A DNA stretch of 32,587 nucleotides from Anaeromyces robustus (GCA_002104895.1 MCFG01000549.1:1-32587); one strand, 5' to 3'. Shown: positions 19,012 to 32,204, counted from the stretch's first letter. Made by a program: numbers and translations. Notes: a model not told the origin generated them from the letters alone.

Positions 19012-19305
19012 TTTTAGAAGTAAGAAGTTTTATAATAATTTTTATAATAATTAAAGTTTATTTATTTAAGATTTAAATTTAATAGTATATATACAAATAT
19101 GGTAATTACAAGGTTTTACAAATTTAAGAAAATACATTTGTATTTATACTAATCGTGGCTTGATAATAATATAAAGAAAAATTAAATACAACGAGTTCAT
19201 AACGTATTTACATTAATTAAAATAAACAACGAGATAAATTAAAATAACAAAGACATTTAAGTTTATTAAATATAATTTAAAAATTATTTTCTTTGTATTC
19301 TAACA
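19012..19305 (-). repeat. Copia 5' LTR
   Basis: A 294-bp LTR, five bases shorter than its partner and otherwise identical by eye. It should carry the element's promoter. A TATATATAC stretch and an AATAAT-rich region are visible, but I cannot place the transcription start. Confidence 0.92.
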
Positions 19306-19310
19306 ATTTT
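19306..19310. repeat. Copia target-site duplication, right (ATTTT)
   Basis: Matches 14041-14045. Confidence 0.7.
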
Positions 19311-19318
19311 GTTCTTTT

Positions 19319-20685
<1,367 letters not shown>

Positions 20686-21513
20686 ATGAATTTTTTTGAA
20701 TTAAATAATGGTATAAAAATTCCTTGTATTGGTTTAGGAACATTTTTACTTTCACCAGAGGATGCTGAAAATAGTACGAGAGAAGCTTTAAAATTAGGTT
20801 ATCTATTAATTGATACTGCTAATGCTTATGTTAATGAAAGAGCTATTGGTCGTGCTATTAAAGCATCAGGTATTAAAAGAGAAAATATTTTTATTTCTAC
20901 AAAACTTTGGCCAAATGAATATGAAAATGAGAATGCTGTAAATGAAACTTTAGAAAGATTAAATTTAAATTATATTGATCTTTTATTCCTTCATCAACCT
21001 GCTGGTAATTATATAGCAGGTTATAAACAATTAGAAAAAGCTTATAAAGAAGGTAAAATAAAATCAATTGGTATTTCCAATTTTGAAGGTAAATATATTG
21101 AAGAAATACTTTCTAATAGTGAAATTACTCCTCAAGTTATACAAGTCGAAGCTCACCCTTATTTTGTACAAGAAGAATTAAGAAAAATTATTGAACCAAA
21201 AAATATTAAACTTATGAGTTGGTATCCTTTAGGTCATGGCGATATATCATTACTTAGTGAACCTATTTTTAAAATTATTGGTAATAAATATAATAAAAGT
21301 TCTATACAAATTATTCAAATGGGATTTATTGTTATTCCAGGAAGTAAAAATGTAGAACACATCAAAGAAAATTTTAATATATTTGACTTTGAATTAACAG
21401 AAGAAGATATGAATTTAATTGCTAATATAAATAAAAATGAAAGATATTATACAAGAACAGAAGAACAATTAGCTAGATTTTCTACTTATATACCACAATA
21501 TGAACAAAACTAA
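20686..21513 (+). CDS. AKR5: aldo-keto reductase with a 5-residue internal deletion
   Basis: A 275-residue aldo-keto reductase on the opposite strand to its four paralogs. Catalytic Asp43, Tyr48 (LIDTANAYVNE), Lys73 (STKLWP) and His103 (LFLHQPAGNY) are all present, as is VIPGSKN. It is the most divergent copy. After Ile210 it lacks five residues (LKWHI in the paralogs), so ...SSIQII runs straight into QMGFIVIPG. This removes the conserved Lys-Trp-His at the end of the helix before the strand leading to the coenzyme motif. The missing 15 bases would lie between ATT repeats, consistent with slippage. The frame stays open, so a protein may be made, but folding or activity is doubtful. Start chosen by alignment with the paralogs (ELNNGIKIP). 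Confidence 0.9.
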   Translation: MNFFELNNGIKIPCIGLGTFLLSPEDAENSTREALKLGYLLIDTANAYVNERAIGRAIKASGIKRENIFISTKLWPNEYENENAVNETLERLNLNYIDLLFLHQPAGNYIAGYKQLEKAYKEGKIKSIGISNFEGKYIEEILSNSEITPQVIQVEAHPYFVQEELRKIIEPKNIKLMSWYPLGHGDISLLSEPIFKIIGNKYNKSSIQIIQMGFIVIPGSKNVEHIKENFNIFDFELTEEDMNLIANINKNERYYTRTEEQLARFSTYIPQYEQN

Positions 21514-22063
21514 ATATTAAAATTACAATATTAATTTTAAAAATAATTAAAATAAAATTAAATAAAAAAACTTTTTGTTTTTCAATTACATAATAATATT
21601 AAAAGTAATTACAATAAAAATAAGTATAAAAAACTTTTTTTTAATTACATAATAATATTAAAAGTAATTAAAATAAAATAAATAAAAACATTTTTTTTAA
21701 TAACATAATAATTTTTTAAAAGGAATTATTTAAAATTTAAGAAACAATAGTAATATAAAACAGTAGTAATAAATAAATAAATAAATATATAATAATAAAT
21801 AAATAAATATATAATAAATTAATAATTATTTATTTAATGAAAAAAAAAAAATGAAAAAAGCAATTAAACATTCAATTAGGTAAAATATAAATAAAATATC
21901 TGAAATTTAATTTACCTAAAAATAATAAATTATTGTAATAAGAGTTTAACTTTTAATAAATATATATATATATATATATATTGTAATATACCAAATAATT
22001 GTAATAAATAAACCATTTTTTTTTTTTTTATTTTACTTTTTTCTATTTTTTATTTCTATATAT
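21514..22063. other. A/T-rich region 3' of AKR5
   Basis: It begins with a roughly 60-base tandem unit repeated about three times (AATTACATAATAATATTAAA at about 21583 and again at about 21640, with a degenerate third copy near 21700). A (TA)n run follows at 21958-21980. No gene. Confidence 0.45.
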
Positions 22064-22490
<427 letters not shown>

Positions 22491-23565
22491 TCATTCATTT
22501 ATTTAATAATTCAAGATTTAAACTAACCCAATTAATTAAAATAGTTGTTTCATTATAAATATTAATCATAAGAAAAAAAAAAAAAAAAGAAAGAGCTGTA
22601 ATATTAAACATTATTTTTTATTTATATAGAATGAATGAATTATATTTGAGTTATAATTACAATATAATAATAATAATATTTCAAATAATTCTTATCTTAT
22701 ATCAATTAATATTATTCTTATTATATAAAAAAATAATAATAAATCATAATATTATGGAAGCTATAAATGAACATTCTTTAAACTATTATAACTATAAGTG
22801 ATGAGATTAAGTTATTTATTTAATTTATTTATTTGTTTATTTGCTTATTTTGTTTATTTTTAATATTAATATATCTAAAAAGTATTATAGAATTGAATTA
22901 TATTATATATCTTTTTTTTTTTTTTACTTTTTTTTTTTCAATCTTATATTATATATCATTAATTGAATATATATTTTTTAATTATATATATATATATATA
23001 TTAATTAATATATGTATTATATGTATATATGAATTCCTCTATTAAAATATTAAAATATTAAAATATAAAATAGATTCAATAATTACTTTTTAGGTATTAA
23101 TTATTATCCAGGTTTTTTTTTTTTTTAGATTCTATAATAAATTTTAATTTAAACTTTTCTAATATAGATTTTAATTTAATTATATAGATTCATTAAATCA
23201 AATCTTTGGTACTAAAAGAAAACAATAAAAAAAATATAAAGATTCTATAATATAAAGTTTTTTGATTTCATTTTTTTATTTAGTATAATTTTATAATTTA
23301 TATATAAAGTCATATGATAATATGTTGTTAATTGTTAATTGATAATAATGTTAATAATCATTACTCATTATTATTAACATTTTTATATTTAATTAATTAA
23401 ACTTTATATATATAAAAAGTAAAAAAAATAACATATATTTAATTATAAATATTGGATGTAATGAATGTAAGGAATGTAATTATTATTATTATTGTTATTA
23501 TTATTAATTTATATATATATTTATCCGATTTATATCATCTCCATTTCATGTAATAAAATTGATAC

Positions 23566-23603
<38 letters not shown>

Positions 23604-26222
23604 GTTCATATAAATATAACCTTTATTAATAATTTAATATACCTTATTTAAATATAATATATATTTTATAATATATTCCCATTATCATTTGGTTTTATAA
23701 TAACTAATATAATTATTATTATTATAATTATAATTATGAATTATGTAAATGTTAAAAAGTAATAATATATACAATATATTTGTATATAGTTGAATTATAA
23801 AGTAAATTATTAATTAAGATAAATAATATATTTATAATATATAAAACTATAGAATGCTTTTTTTCTTATTATAAGTACATCATAATTTATAATTAAGTTT
23901 CATATTTAAAATCTATTCAATCTAGAAAATCTTTTTTTTTTTAAAAAAAAATAAACTTTTGTTTTAAAATTTTGAAAAGAAAAAAGATCAATATGTCAAA
24001 ACACTTGTTTTAAATAATCATATTCTAGATTATTATTTTTTTTATAAAGTTTTCTTTTTTTCTTTTAATATTATAAATAAATAAACATATTCACTTTCAA
24101 CCCAAAAGTGTAAAAGTGTAACATCTTTTTATAAAATATATATAATGTAGAACTATGTAGAAACTTTATGTAACAGTAAAAAAAAAAAAAAAACAAAATT
24201 TCAATGAAAATTTAATATAATTAATGATCTATTCATTTTCTTTTATGGTAAATAAGACATATTAAAAAAAAAAAAAAAACAGAAGATATTAGAAAAAAAT
24301 TATTTATTTATTATTTTATTAATTATTATTATTTATTGGATTTTATTATAAAATAATATTAACAAATTAAACAATGCCATAAAATTTAATATTTAAAATT
24401 TTTGGATAGTATTATATTTTTATTAATATATTTATTTTGTAATATTTTAATATTTTAATATTTTATTTTTTATTAATTTGTTAATTTGTTAATTTGTTAA
24501 TTATTGATTTTGTGTGTGTCATTTTATTATAATCAATATTATTCGTTATTATTAATTTATTTGTTATTATTAAATTTATTTATTATTTATTATTATTAAT
24601 TTATTATTTATTATTTATATTATATATTTATATATTATATTATATTATATTAAAATCATTTTATTATAAATTTTGTTTGTTTGTAATTTAATTTAAATTA
24701 AAAAAGATAGAATGGTAAAATAAATACAAAATAAATACAAAATAAATACAAAATAATAAAAGAATGGATTATAAACATTTTAACAATAATTAATATTAAT
24801 ATATTGTATTTTTAATATTTAAATAAATTAATACATATATTTTGATTATATTGTAATTAATGATTCATCTCTTTTTACCAATTTAATAAAAAAAATTTTT
24901 TTTTATTCGACGTTGTAGTGATGGAATTGGTTGCTTTAAGAAAATTAATAAAAATATTAATAATTAAAGTTTTAAAAATAATTGGAAATGAATTAATAAC
25001 AATAATAATTATTCATTATTAAATTTATAAATATAGAAATATTAAAATTGTAAAATCCAAGCAACGGATACAAATAAGGAAATAGTTTAATATTAAGATT
25101 TATTAAATCAACAAACCACAATATAAGAAATCCTATTTTATTTTGTATTTACATTTACTTTTTTTTTTTTTTTTTAATAAATCAAATTAATATAAGTTTT
25201 CTAAAATATAAAATAAATATAAAATAAATATTAATAATAAATAATAAATAATAATTAATGAATAAATAATAATTAATGAATAATATTAAACTTTTAATAA
25301 TAATATTAAATGTTAATTGAGTAATCCTTCTTCCAATATCAACTTAAAAAACAATTCAATTCTATTTAGAATTCATCTCTATAATAATTAATAATTAATA
25401 ATTTTTTATTTTGTTATTATCAATTGAATTATTTGTCTGTCTTTTTATTTTATTTTTAATTAATAATTAATAATGATATATTTTATGGTTTGATTAAGAA
25501 ATGGAACTTTCTTTTTAGGATGAACGATGATTATTCTTTTTTTTTTTTATTTTATTTATATTTGTTTTTATTTTATTTGCTCTTCTTTGTTAATTAAAAG
25601 TGTAGAAATAACATTGGATAAATAAAATGTTTTAACAATATAAAAAAAATTTTTTTTTTCATTTGTTTGTGAACTTAAAAAAAAAAAAAAAAAAAGAATA
25701 CAAACAATAAGAATTAAAGTTACTATTTATTTTTTTTCTTTTTTTGTTATTTTTATAATATTTTATAATCTTCTGTAAATTTCTATTTTATACTATTAAA
25801 ATTAATATTCAAATAGAAATAGTTTAAAAAAAAAAAAAACAATCTTATAAAACAAATAGAGTTTAGCTACAAAAAAAACAAACATATGGATAATGAAATT
25901 TTAATAGAAATAATTTTTGTTTATTAAGTAGTATTTATTTTATTTTTTATTTTTATTTTAATATTGATATTTATTTTAATGGATTATAAATTGTATACAT
26001 AATGTATTATTATAATGTATCTATAAAAAAATAGAATAATGTGGACTATTAATTAATTTTTTTAACCAAAAAAAATTGAAAATAAATAAATAATAAATAA
26101 TATAAATAATATTCAGAAAAATTATTTTTTTGTTTATCCCCATATGATTTATTTTTTTTCTTCTTCTTTCTTCTGTTATTTAATTAATAGATTTCCTTTT
26201 TTAGATTTAAAGAAAAAAAAAT

Positions 26223-26253
<31 letters not shown>

Positions 26254-28334
26254 ATGATAATAAAATAAAATAATTTAGATAAAAACACATTCATTAGTAT
26301 TCTTATTCTTATTCTTTTTTTTTTTTTTTTCTTTATATATTTATTATTTAAGTATGTATAATACAAAAAAAACAAAACAAAACAAAAAGTATTTCTTCAT
26401 TCTCTTATTATTTTAAATCAATAACCGTATAATTTTTTTTTTTAGTTCCTACCTATCATATCTTATTATTAATTATAATAATTTTTTGTTCATATTATGG
26501 ATCCATTCCATTGTTATGATAATATAATAATAATAACTATCAATATATATTATTAACAAATATTTGTATATTTTTACTGTTGTTATCATAATTAATAAAA
26601 ACTTTTTTTATATTTTTTATATCTATCCTTTGCATTCCTACAAAAATTTATTGCTAAGCATTCCATCCAACATAAAATATTGTACATTATTTATTCCTCA
26701 ATATTTCCTCTATTTGTTAATAAAACATTAGTAATATAACCAAAAAAAAAAGAAAAAAAAGAAAAAAAAAATATTCCATTATTTTTACTTATTATCCTTT
26801 TAACTAATAATAAATTATTTAATAATTTAATAATTAATTTATTAATTATTTATTTTTATTTACATTATTTACATTTTTATACATTTATTATTATTGATTA
26901 TTATTCCTTTTTTTCATTTTTAACTTTAAATATATATTATAATATAATCTATTATATAAATTAATATATTATCCTAATATAGAAGACACTATTTTTATAA
27001 ACTTTTATTATTTTCAAAATTACTCTAAAGGATTAATCCATTTATAATAATGGATTTTTAATAAAGATTTGTGTGTGGAGTGTTCTCATTGGTTATTTAT
27101 AAATCAAATATTTATTAATGTATTATTAATTTTATATATTGTAACAAAATAAAATCAATAAAAAATTAATAATGTATTATACAATTAATTGATTTTAAAA
27201 AAAAAATTAATAATATTAATAAAAAAATAATAATAAAAAAAAAAAAAGAAAAGAAGAAAAAAAATTAAAAATAAATATTAAAAATTTGAAATAAATAAAA
27301 AAATAATAAAAATAAAAATAAAAATAAGAATAAGAATAAAAATAAAATAAGAAATAAATGGGAATAAATAAATAAAAACATTATTTATAACTATTGTATT
27401 AATATCTAATATATATTAATATATATTATATTACATTGTAATATATTATACATAATTATTCTATAAAATATATTATAGAATAAGAAATAAATATTTATTC
27501 AAGCAATCCTATACCTATTAATACCTCATAATTATAATATATAATATATAATAAAAAAAAAATCAAATATAATTACAATTAACATTTATTTTAACTTTGG
27601 TATTAAAATAACAATTTTTATAATATTCTATGGACTTACTAAGAAGCTAGATATACAAACTTCGAAGAAAAAAAAGAAAAGTAAAAAACCTTTTTTTTTT
27701 TTAAATAAATAAATATATATAATGTATAATACAAATGTATTGTATTAATTAAAATTTCTAAATAAAACGAATGAATAAAAAACATTTATGTGTAAATAAA
27801 ATATAAAATATAAAATAAATAAATAAATATAGAATTAATAATAATTAATAAAGAAATAATCAATAATAAAAAAGAATGTGGTTTAAAAAAATTGTTCATG
27901 AATTTAATATTTACTTTATATATATAATAAATATAATAGAATATATATTCAATTATATCACTGATATAAAGTTATAAATAGTATAATACATTTTTTATGT
28001 ATAAAAATATTAAACAAATGTGAAAAATATATTATTAATTTATTGATTTTTAATATATCAATAAATAATTTATTCATAGTCAATTTACTTTTATATATAT
28101 ATAATATTAAAATTAATTTTATCAAAATATATTAAAAGTATATTATAATAAATACTTTTCTTTAAAAATGGAACTCTATATATTATTAATTATTATTAAT
28201 ATTTATTATTCATATAAATATATATTAATAATAAAATAAAATAAAATAAAAATAATTATTATATTTTTTTATTTCGTAAATTATTATTATTTGATAATTA
28301 TTAATTAATAATAATTATTGTATTATTTTTTTTT
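22491..28334. other. Long gene-free A/T-rich region
   Basis: Nearly 6 kb with no credible gene on either strand. The only open frames are A/T-biased. It holds (ATT)n at 23565-23602, a fourfold TTAATTTG repeat near 24475, an AAATACAAAAT repeat near 24720-24755, an AATCCATT...AATGGATT inverted repeat at about 27035-27060, and many A or T runs. A possible AKR relic at 25312-25504 is listed separately. Confidence 0.5.
25312..25504 (-). pseudogene. Possible relic of a further AKR gene start and leader
   Basis: At 25476-25491 the sequence ATATATTTTATGGTTT matches exactly the AKR3 upstream leader at 9721-9736. Both continue into TAAGAAATGG. To the left, at 25374-25376, is a minus-strand ATGAATT, as at the start of AKR2 and AKR3. 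It is followed by a degraded stretch with TTGATATTGGAA, comparable with the LGIG-coding TTGGTATTGGAA of AKR3. The frame is closed within a few codons and nothing further downstream is recognisable. This is weak evidence for a sixth, largely erased paralog. Confidence 0.25.
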
Positions 28335-28347
28335 ATATATAAATAGA
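28335..28347 (+). promoter_or_regulatory. Candidate TATA box of the PDI gene
   Basis: TATATATAAATAG, about 85 bases upstream of the PDI ATG, shares ATATAAATAG with the blocks upstream of AKR2-4. A T-rich tract follows at 28359-28384. Confidence 0.45.
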
Positions 28348-28427
28348 GATTAAGTTCCTTTTTTATTCTTTTTTTTTTTTTTTTGTAACGTTTTTATTTA
28401 TAAATAAATTAGAAATAAAAATTAAAA

Positions 28428-30633
28428 ATGAGATTCAGCAAATTATTCAAGATTGTTGCTTCAGTTGCTTTAGCTGCTAAGGTTGCTGCTGAAGGTAATG
28501 TTGTTAGTCTTACTAAGGACGATTACGAAGTTACCTTAGAAGAAGCTCCACTTGCTTTAGTTAAAGTAAATATCTAATATATACTATTTTATAAATATAA
28601 AATATTTAATTTAAAAAAAAAATATTAATATAAAAAAAAAAAAGTAAATCAATATAAACAAAAAGTAATCTTGAAAAAAATAAACTAAATAAAAAGAAAT
28701 GATAAAAAATATATGAAAAGTAAACAAAAAAAAAAAAAGAAAGAAAACATAAGATAAACAAAAAAAGAGTAAATAAATATAAATAAAAAAAAAAAAACAG
28801 TTATAAACAATAATAAAAAAAACTGGCTTTTATTTTTACTTTTTTATAAAATAATTTTTATAAAAAAGTATTATAAAAGATAAATAAATATTATGTAAAT
28901 TTTTTAATATATAAAAAAAATAAACAAAGAAAAAAGTATTTTGAAAAATTGGAATATTTAAAACAATTATAAATCTTTATAGTGAATGTTTAACATCAAA
29001 ATAAAAAAAAAATATTAAATCGATCAAATAAAAAAATTTTATTTAGAAAAAAAAAATAATTAATTTTGTTTACATTATTAATTTTTATTTTTATTTTTAT
29101 TATTATAATATTTAATAGTACTTTGCTCCATGGTGTGGTCACTGTAAAGGTAAATATTTAAATAACAAAAGAAATATATATTTATTTATTTATTGTCTTT
29201 TTTTATTCAATTTGAAAATATGGTATATTAATATTTATACTTTTTAAATAAAAAAAAATTATTTATGAAAAATAGCTTTAGCTCCAGAATTTGTTAAGGC
29301 TGCTGATGCTTTAAAGGAACAAAACATTCTTTTAGCTGAAGTTGATTGTACTGTTGAATCTGATATCTGTAACGAAGTTGGTGTCAGAGGTTACCCAACC
29401 CTTAAGGTCTACAGAAACGGTAAGGCTTCTGACTACAAGGGTCAACGTACCGCTGAAAGCATCATTAGTTACATGAAGAAGCAAAGTCTTCCAGATCTTA
29501 CTGCCATCAAGGCTGAAGATTTCGAAACTTTCTCTACCTCTGACAAGGTTGTCGTTGTTGGTTTCGTTAAAGAAGGTTCTGATGAATACAAGGCTCTTGA
29601 AGCTAACGCTAAGGAATTACGTGAACAATTCGTTTTCGGTTACATTGATGATGCCGAACTCGCTAAGAAGGCTGGTGCCGCTGTTCCAGGTATTGTTGTT
29701 TACAAGCAATTCGATGAAGGTAAGGCTGTCTTAGAAGGTGAAATTACTGAAGAATCTATTAAGAACTTCGTTAACATTGAATCTGTTCCATTAATGGATG
29801 AACTTGGTCCAGAAAACTACAGTAAATACATGGAATCTGGTCTTCCACTTGTCTACCTCTTCACCAGTGATGCTGAAGACAAGAAGACTGTTGGTGCCTG
29901 GTGTGAAGCCATCGCCAAGAAGGTCCAAGGTAAACTTAACTTTGTCTACATTGATGCTGTTAAGTTCTCCGGTCATGGTAAATTCCTTGGTCTTAAGGAA
30001 ACCTGGCCAGCTGTTATCATCCAAGATGTTAAGCACAACACCAAGTACCCATTCCCACAAGACAAGAAGATTGAAAAGGAAGAACTTGAAAAGTTCATTG
30101 ATGACTTCCAAGCTGGTAAATTAGAACCATTCCTTAAGTCTCAAGATGTTCCAGAAAAGCAAGAAGATGGTATCTACAACGTTGTTGCCAAGACCTTCGA
30201 TGAAGTTGTTCTCGACAAGTCCAAGGATGTCTTACTTTTATTCTACGCTCCATGGTGTGGTCACTGTAAGAAGCTTGCTCCAACCTACAAGGAAATCGCT
30301 GAAGAAATCAACGAAAACAATGACAAGGTTCTCATCGCTAGAATGGATGCCACTGAAAACGATATTCCATCAACCTCTCCATGGAATAACCTTGAAGGTT
30401 TCCCAACTGTTATCTTATTCAAGGCCGATGACAAGAACACTGCCGTCGTTTACGAAGGTGACCGTTCCAAGGAATCTATTCTCGAATTCATTAAGAAGAA
30501 CGCCGTAAATGAATTCAAGGTTCCAGAAAAGAAGGAAGAAGAAAAGAAGGAAGAAGAAGAAAAGAAGGAAGAAAAGAAGGAAGAAGAAAAGAAAGAAGAA
30601 AAGGATGATGAAAAGGTTAAGGATGAATTATAA
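28428..30633 (+). CDS. PDI1: Protein disulfide isomerase, three exons, ER-retained
   Basis: Exons 28428-28565, 29119-29149 and 29276-30633 join to a 508-residue protein disulfide isomerase, the usual length. It forms, breaks and shuffles disulfides in proteins entering the secretory pathway. Residues 1 to about 21 (MRFSKLFKIVASVALAAKVA) are a signal peptide, and the C-terminus is KDEL for ER retention. Thioredoxin domain a has YFAPWCGHCK with active-site Cys52 and Cys55. Domains b and b' (about 125-355) lack CXXC. Domain a' has FYAPWCGHCKKLAP with Cys384 and Cys387. A Lys/Glu tail covers about 472-501. Introns begin GTAAAT and end TAG (phases 0 and 1). The start is the only ATG giving a signal peptide. 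Codons favour AAG, AAC, GTC, TTC and CCA, suggesting high expression. Confidence 0.96.
28566..29118 (+). other. PDI intron 1 (553 bp)
   Basis: Bounded by GTAAAT and AATAG, phase 0. Its central part is strikingly A-rich and T-poor on the coding strand, with many AAATAAA and AAAAAA runs, then turns T-rich just before the acceptor. Confidence 0.9.
29150..29275 (+). other. PDI intron 2 (126 bp)
   Basis: Bounded by GTAAAT and AATAG, phase 1. Removing it joins CGHCK to ALAPEF in frame. Confidence 0.92.
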
Positions 30634-31185
30634 GGAGATTTAACCCCTCTTAATTTAACGATACCAAATAATATTCAAAAAATGATTATTATAAATCTAC
30701 GCGATCTTAATTTTTATAATATTATAGATAGAATTTTTTATCACTCTTTAAACAAAAATAAATTAATTTAAAGGGAAAAAAAAAGGAGTGTTTTATCGAA
30801 TAGTAATATAAATAATTATTTAGAAAATTCGCAAATTTTACAAAAAAAAAAAAAAAAAATTTAAGTTAAATGAATTTATTTAAAAATAAAAAAAAAATTA
30901 AAAAATTAATAAAAAAATATACATAAAAAGTAAATAAATATAAATAAATAAATAAAAAATATTTATAAAAAGCAAAAGCTAAAATAAAATAAAATATAAA
31001 AAAAAAACCCAACAAAAAAAAAAAAGTAAATAATTATGTATAAAAATTAAAAACACATATAAATAAAAAATAAAATAAATTATAAAAAAAAAAAAGCTGT
31101 TTGTGTTTTTTGTTGGATTTTATTAAATTTGGTTTTTATTTATTTTAATTTGGTTTTTATTGTTTTAGTTTCAATTGTTTAGTTT

Positions 31186-31187
<2 letters not shown>
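30634..31187. other. PDI 3' flank, A-rich then T-rich
   Basis: The first 150 or so bases after the stop are less repetitive and probably 3' untranslated. From 30780 to about 31095 the plus strand is A-rich, and from 31100 it switches abruptly to T-rich. No ORF or RNA gene is seen. Confidence 0.45.

Positions 31188-31236
<49 letters not shown>
31188..31236. repeat. Poly-T run of 49
   Basis: The longest homopolymer in the window, followed by GTTTTTCAG. It could be the poly-A tail of a minus-strand retroposon or a polypyrimidine tract; neither is shown. Confidence 0.7.
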
Positions 31237-31237
<1 letters not shown>

Positions 31238-31393
31238 TTTTTCAGTTTAAATATGACTTTAAAAATTTTATTTACAAAAACTCTTTCTCTACCTTACTTC
31301 GAAAAGAGTTCATGTTTATTTCTGATATTATTAATCCTAGTCTAAAAAAAAAAATTATTTCTGATATTCAAGGTTTTTTTTTTTTTGCTTGGT

Positions 31394-31780
31394 CCTCTTC
31401 TGAGGACCTGTACTTCCATTCATTTGGAATGCTCAGAAGAGGGTAAATGCCTGTCGATACATGGCGACGTTAAGGGCATTTTATGAAGTCTCCTAAATAA
31501 TTGTTCTTTTTTTAATAATATGTATAAGCTGGAAACCTCTTCTGAGGACCTGTACTTCCATTCATTTGGAATGCTCAGAAGAGGGTAAATGCCTGTCGAT
31601 ACATGGCGACGTTAAGGGCATTTTATGAAGTCTCCTCAATAATTGTTCTTTTTTCTAATAATATGTATAAGTTGGTCCCTCTTCTGAGGTCCTGTACTTT
31701 CCAATTTATTGGAATGGTCGGAAGAGGAAGAATGCCTGTCGAGACATGGCGACGTCAATGGCATTGTTACAACTTATGAT
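31394..31780 (+). repeat. Tandem 142-bp monomers (two full, one partial)
   Basis: Units start at 31394, 31536 and 31678, exactly 142 bases apart. Units 1 and 2 differ at only a few positions. Unit 3 keeps about the first 90 bases, more diverged, then becomes unrelated. Each unit holds two hairpins. The first pairs CCTCTTCTGAG with CTCAGAAGAGG, with an inner TTCCA/TGGAA. The second pairs AAATGCC with GGCATTT, with an inner GTCG/CGAC. Unit 3 keeps the pairing despite changes (a G-T wobble in the outer stem and an inner stem lengthened to TTCCAA/TTGGAA). The block is G+C-richer than its surroundings. Monomers before an ORF recall the promoter monomers of some LINEs. Confidence 0.85.
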
Positions 31781-32204
31781 ATTGTACTTGTATCTAAGTT
31801 GGGCATTATGCGCAATGATAATGCTTGGTGTAATGATTATTTATATTCACTATTCGGTTAAAGAACACAATCAATACAACACAATAAATACTATACAATA
31901 CAATTTTTTACATACCAACAATAAAAGTTTTTTTATTCACTAATACATCATTCACAACGTTAAATTATATATACAACTACACAGTTGAATCTCTTACTTT
32001 TTCTCTCAACAATATTTCTCAGTCATTTACTATAATTCTTTTCATTGCTAAGTTTTTTTTTATATACTTTTTTATTTTTTAATTATATATTAAAATCAAA
32101 AAAAAAAAAAAAAAAAAAATTTGCTATTTTCTATTATAATACATTTATATTTTTTTATTTTATTATTTTTTTTTTTTTATATAGATTCTTATCAGCCTTA
32201 TCAA
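31781..32204 (+). other. Leader between the monomers and the right-edge ORF
   Basis: It contains a 7-bp perfect hairpin GCATTAT...ATAATGC at about 31803-31825, then an ACAATACAAC-rich stretch, then A and T runs up to 32180 (TTTTTATATAG). A 65-codon ATG frame from the third monomer (31746) is probably fortuitous. Confidence 0.4.

Larger units (their letters stand above)
14046..19305 (-). mobile_element. Complete Ty1/copia LTR retrotransposon
   Basis: A full-length 5.26-kb element: LTRs at 14046-14344 and 19012-19305, one uninterrupted Gag-Pol frame, a polypurine tract against the 3' LTR, and a 5-bp target duplication ATTTT. Integrase precedes reverse transcriptase, the copia order. Near-identical LTRs and intact catalytic motifs indicate recent insertion and possible autonomy. 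The internal region is very compact, with only 22 bases between the 5' LTR and the ATG and 7 between the stop and the 3' LTR. It inserted between AKR4 and AKR5, next to a long (TTTA)n tract. Confidence 0.95.

Noticed and set aside
22491-28334. Possible exons of an intron-rich gene in the long spacer
   Set aside because: Every open stretch is A/T-biased with no stable amino-acid pattern, and there is no G+C rise like that in the PDI exons.
29791-30508. Several 60-120-codon frames within the PDI exon on both strands
   Set aside because: They are out-of-frame shadows of the PDI coding sequence, whose domains and codon bias fit only the main frame.
31008-31116. 11-bp inverted repeat CCAACAAAAAA / TTTTTTGTTGG
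   Set aside because: It is widely spaced and mostly homopolymer, so easily explained by the A-rich to T-rich switch.
31253-31390. Short frames after the CAG (for example from ATG at about 31253)
   Set aside because: Two different frames look equally protein-like, both are under 70 codons, and one runs into the noncoding monomer. There is nothing to choose between them.
31394-31770. Known self-cleaving ribozyme in the monomers
   Set aside because: No hammerhead core (CTGATGA with GAAA) is present. An HDV-like nested pseudoknot does not fit because the first stem closes before the second opens. Twister and others were not recognisable by eye. The structure stands, but the class is not assignable.
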